A stretch of DNA of 64,000 nucleotides from Vulcanibacillus modesticaldus. Lineage in GTDB: Bacteria; Bacillota; Bacilli; Tepidibacillales; Tepidibacillaceae. The position numbers were made by a program, and so were the translations under genes. Each line of letters begins with the position of its first letter. The stretch's first letter is position 1. Below are positions 26,980 to 35,679 of this stretch, piece after piece. The stretch is from NCBI RefSeq assembly GCF_001730235.1, contig NZ_MIJF01000067.1, positions 1 through 64,000 of the forward strand, read 5' to 3'. Under the pieces are notes generated by a model. The model made no database searches, had not been told where the DNA came from, and saw only the letters and a list, made by a program, of their open reading frames with translations.

Positions 26980-27798
26980 TTAATAAAAATTAGGAATTTC
27001 GGGTAGAATTTCATCAGAATACCAGTTTGAATACTTTAAGAAATCCTTATCATGTACCGATTCGGAAGAGATCAGTAAGTCCACAACATCAATTAAATCT
27101 GTCGTATTTTTGTTGCCGTTTGTCCTTAAGATTGCGTCGATATGTACAGTAATATCTTCAGGACGATAAAATGTATTGATGGCTTGTTCCGCAATTATCT
27201 TAGCTATTATAAAATTTTTTTTATGAAGATTCGCTTTACTCCAAACATTCCAGTCAATTTTGGTATCCTCAACAACTTGGTCATTACCATCGTGTAATAT
27301 TTGTTCCCAGATCCAAATACTACGATAAAATTCCCGTTGACTACTTAGGTATTGTGCTATTGCTTGATTGATTTCTTGTTTTTTGCCATTTGATAAAACT
27401 TTAATCACCAAATTAATATTATCTTTTAATTGATCAACAGCTTCTTTTAATTGAGGAGATTCAAATGTATAAATTTCTATATCAGACAGAAGACTATTTC
27501 CTACGCTAATCATAGAGGTTTTTATTTCCTCGTTTATTGGTTCTTCTTTGTTTATCAGTTGATAAATATCTTGATTATATGCTCGGATTGGTGCAAATAT
27601 TTGATAATAAAACTTGGTAATTTCGTTTTTTGTATAAATGGGTTTTTCATTTGTTGTTACGTTGAGGGCATCACTATTTTTAATTTTATTCTCCATTACC
27701 TTAGCTCCGATAAAAAAACCCGCGATAAAGGAAGCTAATAAAAAGATAATAAAGTAAACAATAATATAATCTTTTAAAGTTAGTTTATCAGTGCTCAT
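26980..27798 (-). CDS. Membrane-anchored protein of unknown function
   Basis: I do not recognise this 272-residue protein. An N-terminal membrane segment (about 10-32, ending GFFIGAKV) anchors a predominantly helical, charged domain (about 50-272) with no cysteine and no evident catalytic motif. The start is well supported by GGAGG 7-8 bases upstream. It lies beside fer and is divergent from the CPBP gene; the equivalent Bacillus neighbourhood holds ypbF-type genes, but I see no clear resemblance. A sensor or envelope role is possible but not shown. Confidence 0.8.
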   Translation of the reverse strand: MSTDKLTLKDYIIVYFIIFLLASFIAGFFIGAKVMENKIKNSDALNVTTNEKPIYTKNEITKFYYQIFAPIRAYNQDIYQLINKEEPINEEIKTSMISVGNSLLSDIEIYTFESPQLKEAVDQLKDNINLVIKVLSNGKKQEINQAIAQYLSSQREFYRSIWIWEQILHDGNDQVVEDTKIDWNVWSKANLHKKNFIIAKIIAEQAINTFYRPEDITVHIDAILRTNGNKNTTDLIDVVDLLISSESVHDKDFLKYSNWYSDEILPEIPNFY

Positions 27799-27918
27799 CT
27801 TTTATCCTCCAAAGATAATTGTTCTCTTACATTAAGTATAAGAAAAAAAACGAGAAACTTAAATGAAAAATATGCTAATATGTAAATATTACAGTACTAA
27901 ATGCATGAAGGAGAAGCC

Positions 27919-28509
27919 ATGAAGTTAAATCGGAAGATAAATATTACTGAAATAGATCATAAATTGCTAATCTTTAATTTGTACTTAACTCAGTTTTTAA
28001 TTTTAACAATTGCTTTATTGCTTTATTATATATTTTTTGATCTTAATCCACTAGAGGTTGTTAATTACTTATTTCCTGAAAAAATAACTGATAAATTTTA
28101 TTTAGGTTTAGTTTTTGGTATTTTAGTAGTAGCTATTGATTTATTAATGTCTAAGTTGTTACCAAAAACATGGATAGATGATGGAGGAATTAATGAAAAA
28201 TTATTTAGTAATTTATCGATTTGGCACATTGCTGTAATGACGACTATAGTTGGATTTAGCGAAGAATTACTTTTTAGAGGAGTCCTTCAATCGTTATTAG
28301 GGATATTGGGTACGAGTGTTATTTTTACGATTATTCATGTTAGATATCTAAATAAAGTGGTTTTAGTCACATCTACTTTTTTGATAAGTATCGGATTAGG
28401 AATATTGGTTATGAATGTAGGTTGGTTTGCAGGGGTGGTTGCGCATGTTACTATAGATTTCTTGTTGGGTGTCACCATCAAAAAAAGGTGGTTAATATAT
28501 AAGAATTAA
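27919..28509 (+). CDS. CPBP family intramembrane metalloprotease (YpbD-like)
   Basis: The 196 residues contain several membrane segments and the CPBP (CAAX protease/bacteriocin-processing) motifs: EELLFRG with E115, E116 and R120, a histidine in FTIIHVRY (H140), and HVTIDFLLG near the end. I chose ATG 27919 with AAGGAG upstream; an ATG at 27901 precedes that ribosome site. The order CPBP gene then LysM gene matches ypbD-ypbE of Bacillus. The substrate is unknown. Confidence 0.85.
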   Translation: MKLNRKINITEIDHKLLIFNLYLTQFLILTIALLLYYIFFDLNPLEVVNYLFPEKITDKFYLGLVFGILVVAIDLLMSKLLPKTWIDDGGINEKLFSNLSIWHIAVMTTIVGFSEELLFRGVLQSLLGILGTSVIFTIIHVRYLNKVVLVTSTFLISIGLGILVMNVGWFAGVVAHVTIDFLLGVTIKKRWLIYKN

Positions 28510-28530
28510 GTGACAAATTATAACGTTTCT

Positions 28531-28559
28531 GCAGGAAAAAAAAGAAAAATGTCGAATTC
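28531..28559 (+). promoter_or_regulatory. Sigma-H promoter candidate before the LysM gene
   Basis: GCAGGAAAA (28531-28539) is a perfect match to the sigma-H -35 (RnAGGAwWW), and GTCGAATTC (28551-28559) matches the -10 at 8 of 9 with the standard 11-base spacer. A perfect Spo0A box TGTCGAA (28550-28556) overlaps the -10. Confidence 0.6.
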
Positions 28560-28592
28560 TTGGCATGAAGTATAAAGAAAGGTGGGATTGTC

Positions 28593-29201
28593 GTGGTAGA
28601 AGACTTTGAACGAGAACACGAAGAAATGGAGATAGCTATGAAGACAGATCATCATTCTTTACCACCAAGAAGTACAATTCATGGTTCTAATGAATATGGC
28701 AATTCTATCAAAATAAACTGGAATTCCGCATATTTATTTATTAGTTCTTTTGTTTTTATAGTCGTTATTGCTTCTCTCATATTTTTTCAATTATCCGGAC
28801 ATAAAAGTGAAGAGGTAGATATAGGTTTGCAGGAGAATAATGAAATATCATATTCTTCAGGAGACTCATTAGTGGTTGATGGACAAGAAAATATTGAAAA
28901 TAATGAGAGTACAATAGAAGAAGATGAAGATCTAGGTGTTACCTCTTCAAGTGAAACTGACTCACAAATTCTAGATGGGGTAGAACAAACCACAGTTGAA
29001 GTAAACAATGATGATCAAGATGCAACCATTCATGTCGTAGCACCTGGAGAGAATCTGTTTAGGATCAGCCTAAAATATTTTGGTTCAGGTGAATATGTGG
29101 AAGCTTTAGCTAAATATAATGGTTTAGCTGACGTAAACGATATTTATGCTGGTTTTGAATTAAAAATTCCTAGCAAAGAAATTTTAGACAATATTGATTA
29201 G
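28593..29201 (+). CDS. LysM-domain membrane protein (YpbE-like)
   Basis: The 202-residue protein has a cytoplasmic N terminus, one membrane segment (about 45-66), a long acidic Ser/Glu-rich linker and a C-terminal LysM domain (about 147-196; HVVAPGENLFRISLKYFGSG). The LysM should bind peptidoglycan outside the cell. The GTG start has AAAGGTGGG upstream. Position next to the CPBP protease is as in ypbD-ypbE. The sigma-H-type promoter suggests expression on entry into stationary phase or sporulation. Confidence 0.85.
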   Translation: MVEDFEREHEEMEIAMKTDHHSLPPRSTIHGSNEYGNSIKINWNSAYLFISSFVFIVVIASLIFFQLSGHKSEEVDIGLQENNEISYSSGDSLVVDGQENIENNESTIEEDEDLGVTSSSETDSQILDGVEQTTVEVNNDDQDATIHVVAPGENLFRISLKYFGSGEYVEALAKYNGLADVNDIYAGFELKIPSKEILDNID

Positions 29202-29208
29202 ATCAAGC

Positions 29209-29251
29209 AATAGTCCTCGAGTAAATAAATTGAATGGGGACTATTTTTTTG
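29209..29251 (+). terminator. Terminator after the LysM gene
   Basis: An 8-bp stem (AATAGTCC 29209-29216 with GGACTATT 29238-29245) with a 21-base loop is followed by seven Ts. Confidence 0.75.
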
Positions 29252-29272
29252 TTAGCAATCTATTTCAAATTG

Positions 29273-29320
29273 TGCCGAATTTTAGATACTTAGTGACGAA
29301 AATTTGGCATTTAGTTTGTT
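29273..29320 (+). promoter_or_regulatory. Probable activator sites upstream of the sigma-54 activator gene
   Basis: TGACGAAAATTTGGCA (29294-29309) matches, at 13 of 16 positions, the dyad found upstream of the lysine operon (30798-30783, minus strand). A half site TGCCGAAT lies 21 bp earlier (29273-29280). TGGCAT-N5-TTGTT (29305-29320) resembles a -24/-12 element but has GT instead of GC. Autoregulation is likely. Confidence 0.45.
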
Positions 29321-29324
29321 TTAG

Positions 29325-30761
29325 GTGGGAGGGATCTTTATTAATTATAAAAATTCGAAGATAAAGACCGTTGAAAAAGAGATGTTAGAAGCGATTTTAG
29401 GGACGATTGATGAGGGAATACACGTTGTAAATCAAGAAGGAATAACAATATTCTATAATCATGTGGCTGCTAAACATGATGGTTTGCAAGTTGAGGAAGT
29501 ATTAAATCGTCATTTATTTGACGTATTTCCATCTTTAAACAGAGAAAGTAGTACGTTATTAAAAGTGATTGAAACCGGAAGGCCAATTATTAATCAACAT
29601 CAACAATATACGAATAAGAATGGATTACAGGTTGTTACTGTTAATACCACTTTACCTATAATAGTAAATGGCAAACTAGTTGGAGCTGTTGAGATTGCCA
29701 AAGATATAAGTAAGATAAAGCATCTTTCAGAAAAGTTAATTGATTTACAATCCCAGGTCAAAGCTCCAGTCATCAACAAAAGCTCTAAAGTGGTCCAAGC
29801 AAAATTCCAATTTAACGATATTATTACCCAAGATCCTAAAATGAAAAAGTTGATAGAATTAGCTAAAAAGGCTTCTTTTACGGACTCTCCGATACTAATT
29901 GAAGGTGAGACAGGAACGGGGAAGGAATTATTTGTTCAATCTATTCATAATCATTCTCCACGAAGAGATCAGCCGTTTATCGCCCAAAATTGTGCGGCTA
30001 TACCAGTACCCTTATTAGAGGGGATACTCTTTGGAACTGTAAAAGGTAGTTTTACAGGAGCAGAAAATCGTCCAGGTTTGTTTGAATTAGCTCATAATGG
30101 AACCTTATTTCTTGATGAGATAAATTCGATGCCGATTGAACTTCAGGCCAAATTGTTGCGAGTTTTACAAGATGGAATAGTGCGTAGAGTTGGGGATACA
30201 TTTGATCGTCGTGTTAATGTTAGGGTGATAGTAGCTACCAATGTGAATCCAATCGAAGCAGTAAAAAATGGCGCAATTCGCTCCGATTTATATTATCGAA
30301 TTAATGTTGTACATCTTAAAATTCCACCCCTTAGAGAAAGATTGGAAGATATTCCTCTGTTATCAAAATATTTTATTCAAAAATATAATTATCGTTTTCA
30401 AAAACTAATAATTGGGGTATCTCCCCAAGTTGAAAAGATATTTCAAAAATACTTTTGGCCTGGGAATGTTCGAGAATTAGAGCACGTCATCGAATATGCT
30501 ATGAATATCATAGAGGGAGATACCATTGAACTCTTAAATCTTCCGGAGCATTTGCAATCATTAGAGAAAGAAAAAGATTATTTATTTTGTAATGATATTG
30601 ATATCGAAGATAAAAGCCTTAGAGATATTTTGGACAATATTGAAAAAGAGTTGATAACAAAGGCATTAAAGGTAGAAAATAATAATATCAAGAAAGCAGC
30701 GAAACGCTTGAAGATTCCTAGACAGACATTGCAATATAAGATTATGAAGTACTTTAAATAA
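29325..30761 (+). CDS. Sigma-54-dependent transcriptional activator, RocR-like
   Basis: The protein of up to 478 residues has an N-terminal PAS domain (about 22-125) and a sigma-54 interaction AAA+ domain (about 165-400). The latter shows Walker A GETGTGKE, a GAFTGA loop present as GSFTGA, and Walker B GTLFLDEI. A Fis-type helix-turn-helix ends the protein (NNIKKAAKRLKIPRQTLQYKI). Overall it resembles Bacillus RocR, the arginine/ornithine catabolism activator. Context argues that it activates the downstream lysine operon, which has a -24/-12 promoter. The start is uncertain: GTG 29325 sits within the GGTGGGAGGG stretch, and a downstream codon may be the true start. Confidence 0.9.
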   Translation: MGGIFINYKNSKIKTVEKEMLEAILGTIDEGIHVVNQEGITIFYNHVAAKHDGLQVEEVLNRHLFDVFPSLNRESSTLLKVIETGRPIINQHQQYTNKNGLQVVTVNTTLPIIVNGKLVGAVEIAKDISKIKHLSEKLIDLQSQVKAPVINKSSKVVQAKFQFNDIITQDPKMKKLIELAKKASFTDSPILIEGETGTGKELFVQSIHNHSPRRDQPFIAQNCAAIPVPLLEGILFGTVKGSFTGAENRPGLFELAHNGTLFLDEINSMPIELQAKLLRVLQDGIVRRVGDTFDRRVNVRVIVATNVNPIEAVKNGAIRSDLYYRINVVHLKIPPLRERLEDIPLLSKYFIQKYNYRFQKLIIGVSPQVEKIFQKYFWPGNVRELEHVIEYAMNIIEGDTIELLNLPEHLQSLEKEKDYLFCNDIDIEDKSLRDILDNIEKELITKALKVENNNIKKAAKRLKIPRQTLQYKIMKYFK

Positions 30762-30782
30762 TTTGTTTACTGAGAGATATAG

Positions 30783-30798
30783 TGCCTGATTTTCGGCA
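30783..30798 (+). promoter_or_regulatory. Upstream activating dyad of the lysine fermentation operon
   Basis: TGCC-N8-GGCA (minus strand TGCCGAAAATCAGGCA) lies 76 bp before the -24 element, a normal distance for a sigma-54 enhancer. A near copy occurs upstream of the activator gene itself. Confidence 0.5.
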
Positions 30799-30840
30799 TT
30801 AAAGAGCTATTTTTTAAAAATCGTAAATACGCTACTTAAC

Positions 30841-30872
30841 AAAAACCACTAAGAGAAGTGGTTTTTTATTTT
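30841..30872 (+). terminator. Terminator of the activator gene
   Basis: A 10-bp stem (30841-30850 with 30857-30866, core ACCACT/AGTGGT) with a 6-base loop is followed by a T-rich tract. It sits between the enhancer dyad and the sigma-54 promoter. Confidence 0.85.
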
Positions 30873-30873
30873 T

Positions 30874-30889
30874 TGGCACAAAATTTGCA
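30874..30889 (+). promoter_or_regulatory. Sigma-54 (-24/-12) promoter of the lysine fermentation operon
   Basis: TGGCAC-AAAAT-TTGCA matches the sigma-54 consensus exactly, with GG (30875-30876) and GC (30887-30888) separated by 10 bases. Transcription should start near 30900. Confidence 0.9.
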
Positions 30890-30971
30890 ATATTAACAAT
30901 AATAGAAAAATAATCATTTTGATTTTACAAGGAAATGTATCTCGATTATAGCGAGGAAGAGGGGAAAAAGT

Positions 30972-32015
30972 TTGAAAAAAGGACATTTTTACGGTATTCA
31001 TCGGGTAATAGAGCCTAAGGGGAGTTTACCACAGCCTGCATGGAAAATAGATAACACAATGACCCTATATGACAACGAAATTTTAATTGATGTAAAGATA
31101 TTAAATATTGACTCAGCTTCCTTTAATCAAATGAAAGAAGCAGCAAATGGTGATTTAGAAAAGGTAAAAGGGTTTATTTTGGATACTGTTGCTAAGAGGG
31201 GTAAACAACATAATCCAGTAACAGGCTCTGGTGGTATGTTAATTGGAATTGTTGAAGATATTGGTGTTAACAGCCCAGCCTTAACTAAAGGATTAAAGAA
31301 AGGGGATGAGATAGCAACTTTAGTATCTTTATCCTTAACACCTTTGTTTATCGAGGAGATTATCAAGATAGAGGAAAAAACAGCTCAGGTCTTTATTAAG
31401 GGAAAAGCTATCCTTTTTGCTAGTGGTGTATATGCGAAATTACCAGATGATATACCTAGAAAGTTAGCCTTGGCAGTACTAGATGTAGCTGGTGCACCAG
31501 CACAGACGGCAAAAATGACACGAAAAGGAGAAACAGTTGTTGTTTTAGGGGCCGGTGGCAAATCAGGACTCTTGTCCTTGTATCAAGCAAAAACAAAAGC
31601 GGGAGCAACAGGTAAGGTGATAGCTTTAGAATACGATTCTAGTGCGGTTAAGATGATCGAGGAATTACAAATTGCTGACGAAGTATATCAAGTTGATGCC
31701 CGGGATTCACTTGAGGTTTTAAAAATAGTTGAAGAGGCAACTAATGGAGAGTTGGCGGATCTTACTATTAATTGCGTAAATGTCCCCGATACTGAAATGT
31801 CATCAATTTTAGCGACTAAGGATGAGGGTAGGGTGTATTTCTTTAGCATGGCAACCAGTTTTACAAAGGCGGCACTAGGTGCAGAAGGTGTTGGAAAAGA
31901 TATAGAAATGATTATTGGTAACGGATACACCAAAGCTCATGCCCAAATTGCTTTTGATACGATTCGTTCAGCAACTTTATTAAGGTCGTACTTTGAAGAA
32001 AAATATGGGAAATAA
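30972..32015 (+). CDS. kdd: L-erythro-3,5-diaminohexanoate dehydrogenase
   Basis: Kdd oxidatively deaminates 3,5-diaminohexanoate to 3-keto-5-aminohexanoate with NAD(P)+, releasing ammonia. The 347 residues have a substrate domain and a Rossmann domain with VVVLGAGGKSGLLSL at about residues 190-205. The start TTG follows a purine-rich GAGGAAGAGGGG site. It is the first gene of the operon behind the sigma-54 promoter, and all other enzymes of the pathway follow. Confidence 0.93.
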   Translation: MKKGHFYGIHRVIEPKGSLPQPAWKIDNTMTLYDNEILIDVKILNIDSASFNQMKEAANGDLEKVKGFILDTVAKRGKQHNPVTGSGGMLIGIVEDIGVNSPALTKGLKKGDEIATLVSLSLTPLFIEEIIKIEEKTAQVFIKGKAILFASGVYAKLPDDIPRKLALAVLDVAGAPAQTAKMTRKGETVVVLGAGGKSGLLSLYQAKTKAGATGKVIALEYDSSAVKMIEELQIADEVYQVDARDSLEVLKIVEEATNGELADLTINCVNVPDTEMSSILATKDEGRVYFFSMATSFTKAALGAEGVGKDIEMIIGNGYTKAHAQIAFDTIRSATLLRSYFEEKYGK

Positions 32016-32070
32016 AAGAAATGTTTTGATAAAAAGGAACCTTTTATAAATTTATAAGGAGGAGAATAAA

Positions 32071-33351
32071 GTGAGGGATTGGCGGGAAGTTGAATTATGG
32101 AAAGATGTTTCGAAGGAGCAGTGGAGTGATTGGTTGTGGCAATTGACACATACAATTAGGACCATTGATGAGTTGAAAAAGGTTGTTACTTTGACTCCCG
32201 AGGAGGAAGAGGGGATTAAAGTAGCTAATGCAACTATCCCATTAAATATCACACCATATTATGCAATGTTGATGGATCCGGATAGCCCTAATGATCCAAT
32301 CAGACGTCAAGCAATACCATTATCATATGAAAGTTTAAGGACTAGATATGATTTAGAAGATCCATTACACGAGGATACAGATTCCCCTGCTCCTGGATTA
32401 ACACATCGTTATCCCGATCGGGTGCTATTTCTTGTTACTAATCAGTGTGCAATGTATTGTCGTCATTGTACTAGACGACGTTTTTCAGGGCATATTGGTC
32501 AAGGGGTACCAAAAAAGCAAATTGATTCTGCTATCAATTATATTCGCAATCATCAAGAAATTAGAGACGTTTTATTGTCAGGTGGAGATGCCTTACTAAT
32601 CAATGATCGTACCTTAGAGTATATCTTAAAGGAACTGCGAAGCATTCCCCACATAGAGATTATCCGCATTGGTACTCGTGCTCCAGTAGTATTTCCACAG
32701 AGAATCACTGATAGCTTAGTAAAGATAATAAAAAAATACCATCCAATTTGGATTAATACCCATTTCAATCATCCAAAGGAGATAACTAAAGAAGCAAAAG
32801 TTGCTGTCGAGAAACTAGCTGATGCCGGTGTACCATTAGGAAATCAATCAGTACTATTAGCCGGAATTAATGATTGTCCTAACACAATGAAAAAGCTAGT
32901 TCATGAACTGGTAAAAATCCGTATTCGTCCATACTATATCTATCAATGTGATTTATCCCAAGGAATAGGTCATTTTCGTACAACTGTTTCTAAAGGAATT
33001 GAGATTATAGAAGCTCTTCGTGGTCATACATCAGGTTATGCAGTACCTACATTTGTTGTTGATGCACCTGGTGGCGGTGGAAAAATACCTGTTATGCCAA
33101 ATTATGTTGTATCTCAGAGTGCCGATAAAATAATTTTACGCAACTATGAAGGGGTAATTACCTCATATCCTGAACCTGAAAATTATCGTCCACATGATAA
33201 GGAAAACTGTGAATATTGTAAAAATCAGAAAGGAAAGAGTGAAGGAGTATTTGCAATTATGCAAGATGAGTTGACGACAATAGAACCTAGTAAATTAAGA
33301 AGATTAAATAGACGATCTGAAAAAAATGATCATATTAAAAAAATAAATTGA
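32071..33351 (+). CDS. kamA: Lysine 2,3-aminomutase (radical SAM)
   Basis: KamA converts L-lysine to L-beta-lysine using a [4Fe-4S] cluster, S-adenosylmethionine and PLP. The 426 residues have the radical SAM cysteines C126, C130 and C133 (CAMYCRHC) and the substrate aspartates D293 (QCDLSQG) and D331. The PLP lysine is K338 in DAPGGGGK, and a C-terminal CEYC zinc-type motif is present. Length and lysine-binding residues fit a true lysine 2,3-aminomutase rather than EpmB or glutamate 2,3-aminomutase. The GTG start has AAGGAGGAG. Confidence 0.95.
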   Translation: MRDWREVELWKDVSKEQWSDWLWQLTHTIRTIDELKKVVTLTPEEEEGIKVANATIPLNITPYYAMLMDPDSPNDPIRRQAIPLSYESLRTRYDLEDPLHEDTDSPAPGLTHRYPDRVLFLVTNQCAMYCRHCTRRRFSGHIGQGVPKKQIDSAINYIRNHQEIRDVLLSGGDALLINDRTLEYILKELRSIPHIEIIRIGTRAPVVFPQRITDSLVKIIKKYHPIWINTHFNHPKEITKEAKVAVEKLADAGVPLGNQSVLLAGINDCPNTMKKLVHELVKIRIRPYYIYQCDLSQGIGHFRTTVSKGIEIIEALRGHTSGYAVPTFVVDAPGGGGKIPVMPNYVVSQSADKIILRNYEGVITSYPEPENYRPHDKENCEYCKNQKGKSEGVFAIMQDELTTIEPSKLRRLNRRSEKNDHIKKIN

Positions 33352-33364
33352 AAAGGCGATAAAG

Positions 33365-34369
33365 ATGGGCTATCAAACGATTAGTATTATCGGGCTATCC
33401 AAAAATGCTGGGAAAACCACATTACTTAATCATCTAATTAAGAAATATCAGCGAGAAATGATTAAAATCGGGATCACTACAATCGGTGTCGATGGAGAAC
33501 AGGAAGATGGATGGACCGGAAATAAAAAACCAGCAATTTTAGTTCCTGAAGGTACGATTATTGCCACCGTATCGGATGGCCTGAAGATAGGAACAGCAAG
33601 ATGGCGAATTCTAGAAAAATTAAATTTACATTCATCAATAGGAGATATTTATTTAGCGGAAGCCATTCAAGAAGGGACTGTTAAATTATTGGGGATTCCT
33701 TCAACAGAAGATATTTCCCATTTATCTAGCAGATTTGAGGATTTTGGGACAAAAAGATTATTAGTTGATGGAGCCTATGACCGTTTATCAAGTGCCAATC
33801 CTCTAATTACGGATTCAACATATTTAGTAATTGGAGCTAGTTTACATCGTCAGGAGTTAATTTTTTGGAAAAAGGTTGAGGAAAAAATACGTCCCTTCTT
33901 TTATGACAAGGTTAAGGATGAAAAAATTTTAACTTTAATACAATCTTGGGAAAAGGAACAAAAAATAATTATCATGCAAGGTGATAAAATAAAAACCTTT
34001 CCTGCAGCATATCTTTTTACTAATGACATTATTGAGGAATTAGAATGGATGTTATTGCCAGGGGTATTGACCGATAGATTATTGATGAAAATGATTCAGG
34101 AAAAAAAGATATTTAATATCGTTTTACAAAATGGATTAAAGAGTTTTGTTTCTTCAACATTAGAAGAAAAATGGCAGAGGCTAGGTGGATCAATCCAAGT
34201 AGTAAACTCGATAAAAATCAACGGAATAGCCTATAATCCTTATTCGCCAGAAGGTTATTCTTTTTCCTCAAAATTAATGGAAGAGAAGATAGAACAAATC
34301 GTACAAAAATACACAAAAGAAACTATCCCTATTTTTGATGTTTGGCGAGATAAATTAAAAGTTCATTGA
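33365..34369 (+). CDS. kamB: Lysine 5,6-aminomutase reactivase subunit KamB
   Basis: The 334 residues start with a P-loop, GLSKNAGKTTL (Walker A), and contain the LVDGAYDRLSSANPLITD segment typical of the KamB family. KamB is thought to act with the MutS-like KamC to exchange inactivated adenosylcobalamin from lysine 5,6-aminomutase, using ATP. The location between kamA and kal supports this. The function is known from family context, not visible from the sequence alone. Confidence 0.82.
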   Translation: MGYQTISIIGLSKNAGKTTLLNHLIKKYQREMIKIGITTIGVDGEQEDGWTGNKKPAILVPEGTIIATVSDGLKIGTARWRILEKLNLHSSIGDIYLAEAIQEGTVKLLGIPSTEDISHLSSRFEDFGTKRLLVDGAYDRLSSANPLITDSTYLVIGASLHRQELIFWKKVEEKIRPFFYDKVKDEKILTLIQSWEKEQKIIIMQGDKIKTFPAAYLFTNDIIEELEWMLLPGVLTDRLLMKMIQEKKIFNIVLQNGLKSFVSSTLEEKWQRLGGSIQVVNSIKINGIAYNPYSPEGYSFSSKLMEEKIEQIVQKYTKETIPIFDVWRDKLKVH

Positions 34370-34397
34370 GACTGAAATACGTTAAGGAGAGATTTGG

Positions 34398-34793
34398 ATG
34401 AATGATGATGTAGTTATACGGGTGAGAATGAGTCAAGCGGATGCCCATTATGGCGGCGATTTGGTTGATGGTGCTAGAATGTTAGCCCTATTTGGTGACG
34501 TGGCTACTGAATTATTAATACGACTAGATGGTGATGAAGGCTTGTTTGTGGCCTACGATATGGTTGAGTTTAAGGCGCCGGTGTATTCAGGAGATTACAT
34601 TGAAGCAAGAGGACGGATTACTAAAATAGGTAACACATCAAGGAAGATGTCCTTTGAAGCGTATAAAGTTATAGAAGCTAATATTGATCCTAAGGTGCCA
34701 TCTAGGGCTAGAGTCTTAGATAAGCCTCTTTTAGTAACCAGAGCGACTGGAACCTGTATGGTGCCTAAAGAATTGCAAAATAAGAGGGATTGA
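34398..34793 (+). CDS. kal: 3-aminobutyryl-CoA ammonia lyase
   Basis: Kal removes ammonia from L-3-aminobutyryl-CoA to give crotonyl-CoA. The 131 residues form a hot-dog fold with [25 protein letters not shown] near the N terminus and [23 protein letters not shown] in the central strands. The length is typical of the family. It lies between kamB and kce in the lysine operon. Confidence 0.92.
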   Translation: MNDDVVIRVRMSQADAHYGGDLVDGARMLALFGDVATELLIRLDGDEGLFVAYDMVEFKAPVYSGDYIEARGRITKIGNTSRKMSFEAYKVIEANIDPKVPSRARVLDKPLLVTRATGTCMVPKELQNKRD

Positions 34794-34825
34794 ATAAACT
34801 AATTTTATCAGTTTGAGGTGGGATG

Positions 34826-35644
34826 ATGGAAAAAGTTATTATTACAGCTGCGGTTGTTGGTGCAGAAATAACAAAAGAGGATACTCCATATTTACCTACT
34901 ACCCCTGATGAAATCGCCATTGATGTAGAAAAAGCAGCTAAAGCTGGAGCAGCTATTGTTCACTTACATGTGAGGGATAAAGAAGGAAGACCGACCCAAG
35001 ACAAAAAGATTTTTGAAGAAACGATCAAGAAAATAAGAGAGAGAGTAGACATCATAATCCAAGTTTCTACAGGTGGGGCCGTTGGGATGACACCCGAAGA
35101 AAGAATTCAACCGGTAACCTTAAATCCTGAAATGGCAACTTTGACCACAGGTACTGTTAATTTTGGTGATGAGGTTTTCTTAAATAAACCTGAAGATATC
35201 AGGAGTTTTGCCAAGGAACTTAAAAAATATGGAGTAAGAGCAGAATTTGAGATTTTTGATGTAGGAATGATTTTTAATGCAATGAGATTAGTTAACGAGG
35301 GATTGGTAGAAGGGCATCTGCATTTTGATTTTGTGATGGGTGTTCCTGGAGGCATTCCGGCAACTGCTAAACATTTATTACATTTGATTGATCATCTTCC
35401 AAAAGGAGCAACTTGGTCAGTAGCTGGAATTGGGCGTCATCAATTACCTATGGCGATGCTTGCCCTTCCTTTAGGAGGACACGTAAGAGTTGGGTTAGAG
35501 GATAATATCTATTACAAAAAAGGTGTTTTAGCAAAGAGTAACAGCGAGTTAGTTGCTAGAGTGGTACGACTTGCTGAAGAACTTGGCCGAGAGGTTGCAA
35601 CTCCAAAGGAGGCTAGGAAAATTCTTGGACTAACTTCAGATTAA
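34826..35644 (+). CDS. kce: 3-keto-5-aminohexanoate cleavage enzyme
   Basis: Kce is a BKACE (DUF849) family Zn enzyme that reacts 3-keto-5-aminohexanoate with acetyl-CoA to form acetoacetate and 3-aminobutyryl-CoA. The 272 residues show the metal ligands HLHVRD near residue 47, RAEFEIFDVGM, and HLHFDFVMGVPGG. I take the second of two adjacent ATGs because GAGGTG is better spaced. The next pathway enzyme, Kal, is encoded just upstream. Confidence 0.93.
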   Translation: MEKVIITAAVVGAEITKEDTPYLPTTPDEIAIDVEKAAKAGAAIVHLHVRDKEGRPTQDKKIFEETIKKIRERVDIIIQVSTGGAVGMTPEERIQPVTLNPEMATLTTGTVNFGDEVFLNKPEDIRSFAKELKKYGVRAEFEIFDVGMIFNAMRLVNEGLVEGHLHFDFVMGVPGGIPATAKHLLHLIDHLPKGATWSVAGIGRHQLPMAMLALPLGGHVRVGLEDNIYYKKGVLAKSNSELVARVVRLAEELGREVATPKEARKILGLTSD

Positions 35645-35679
35645 CTAAATTTTTCCATGAAGATAAAGGAGAATGGAAA

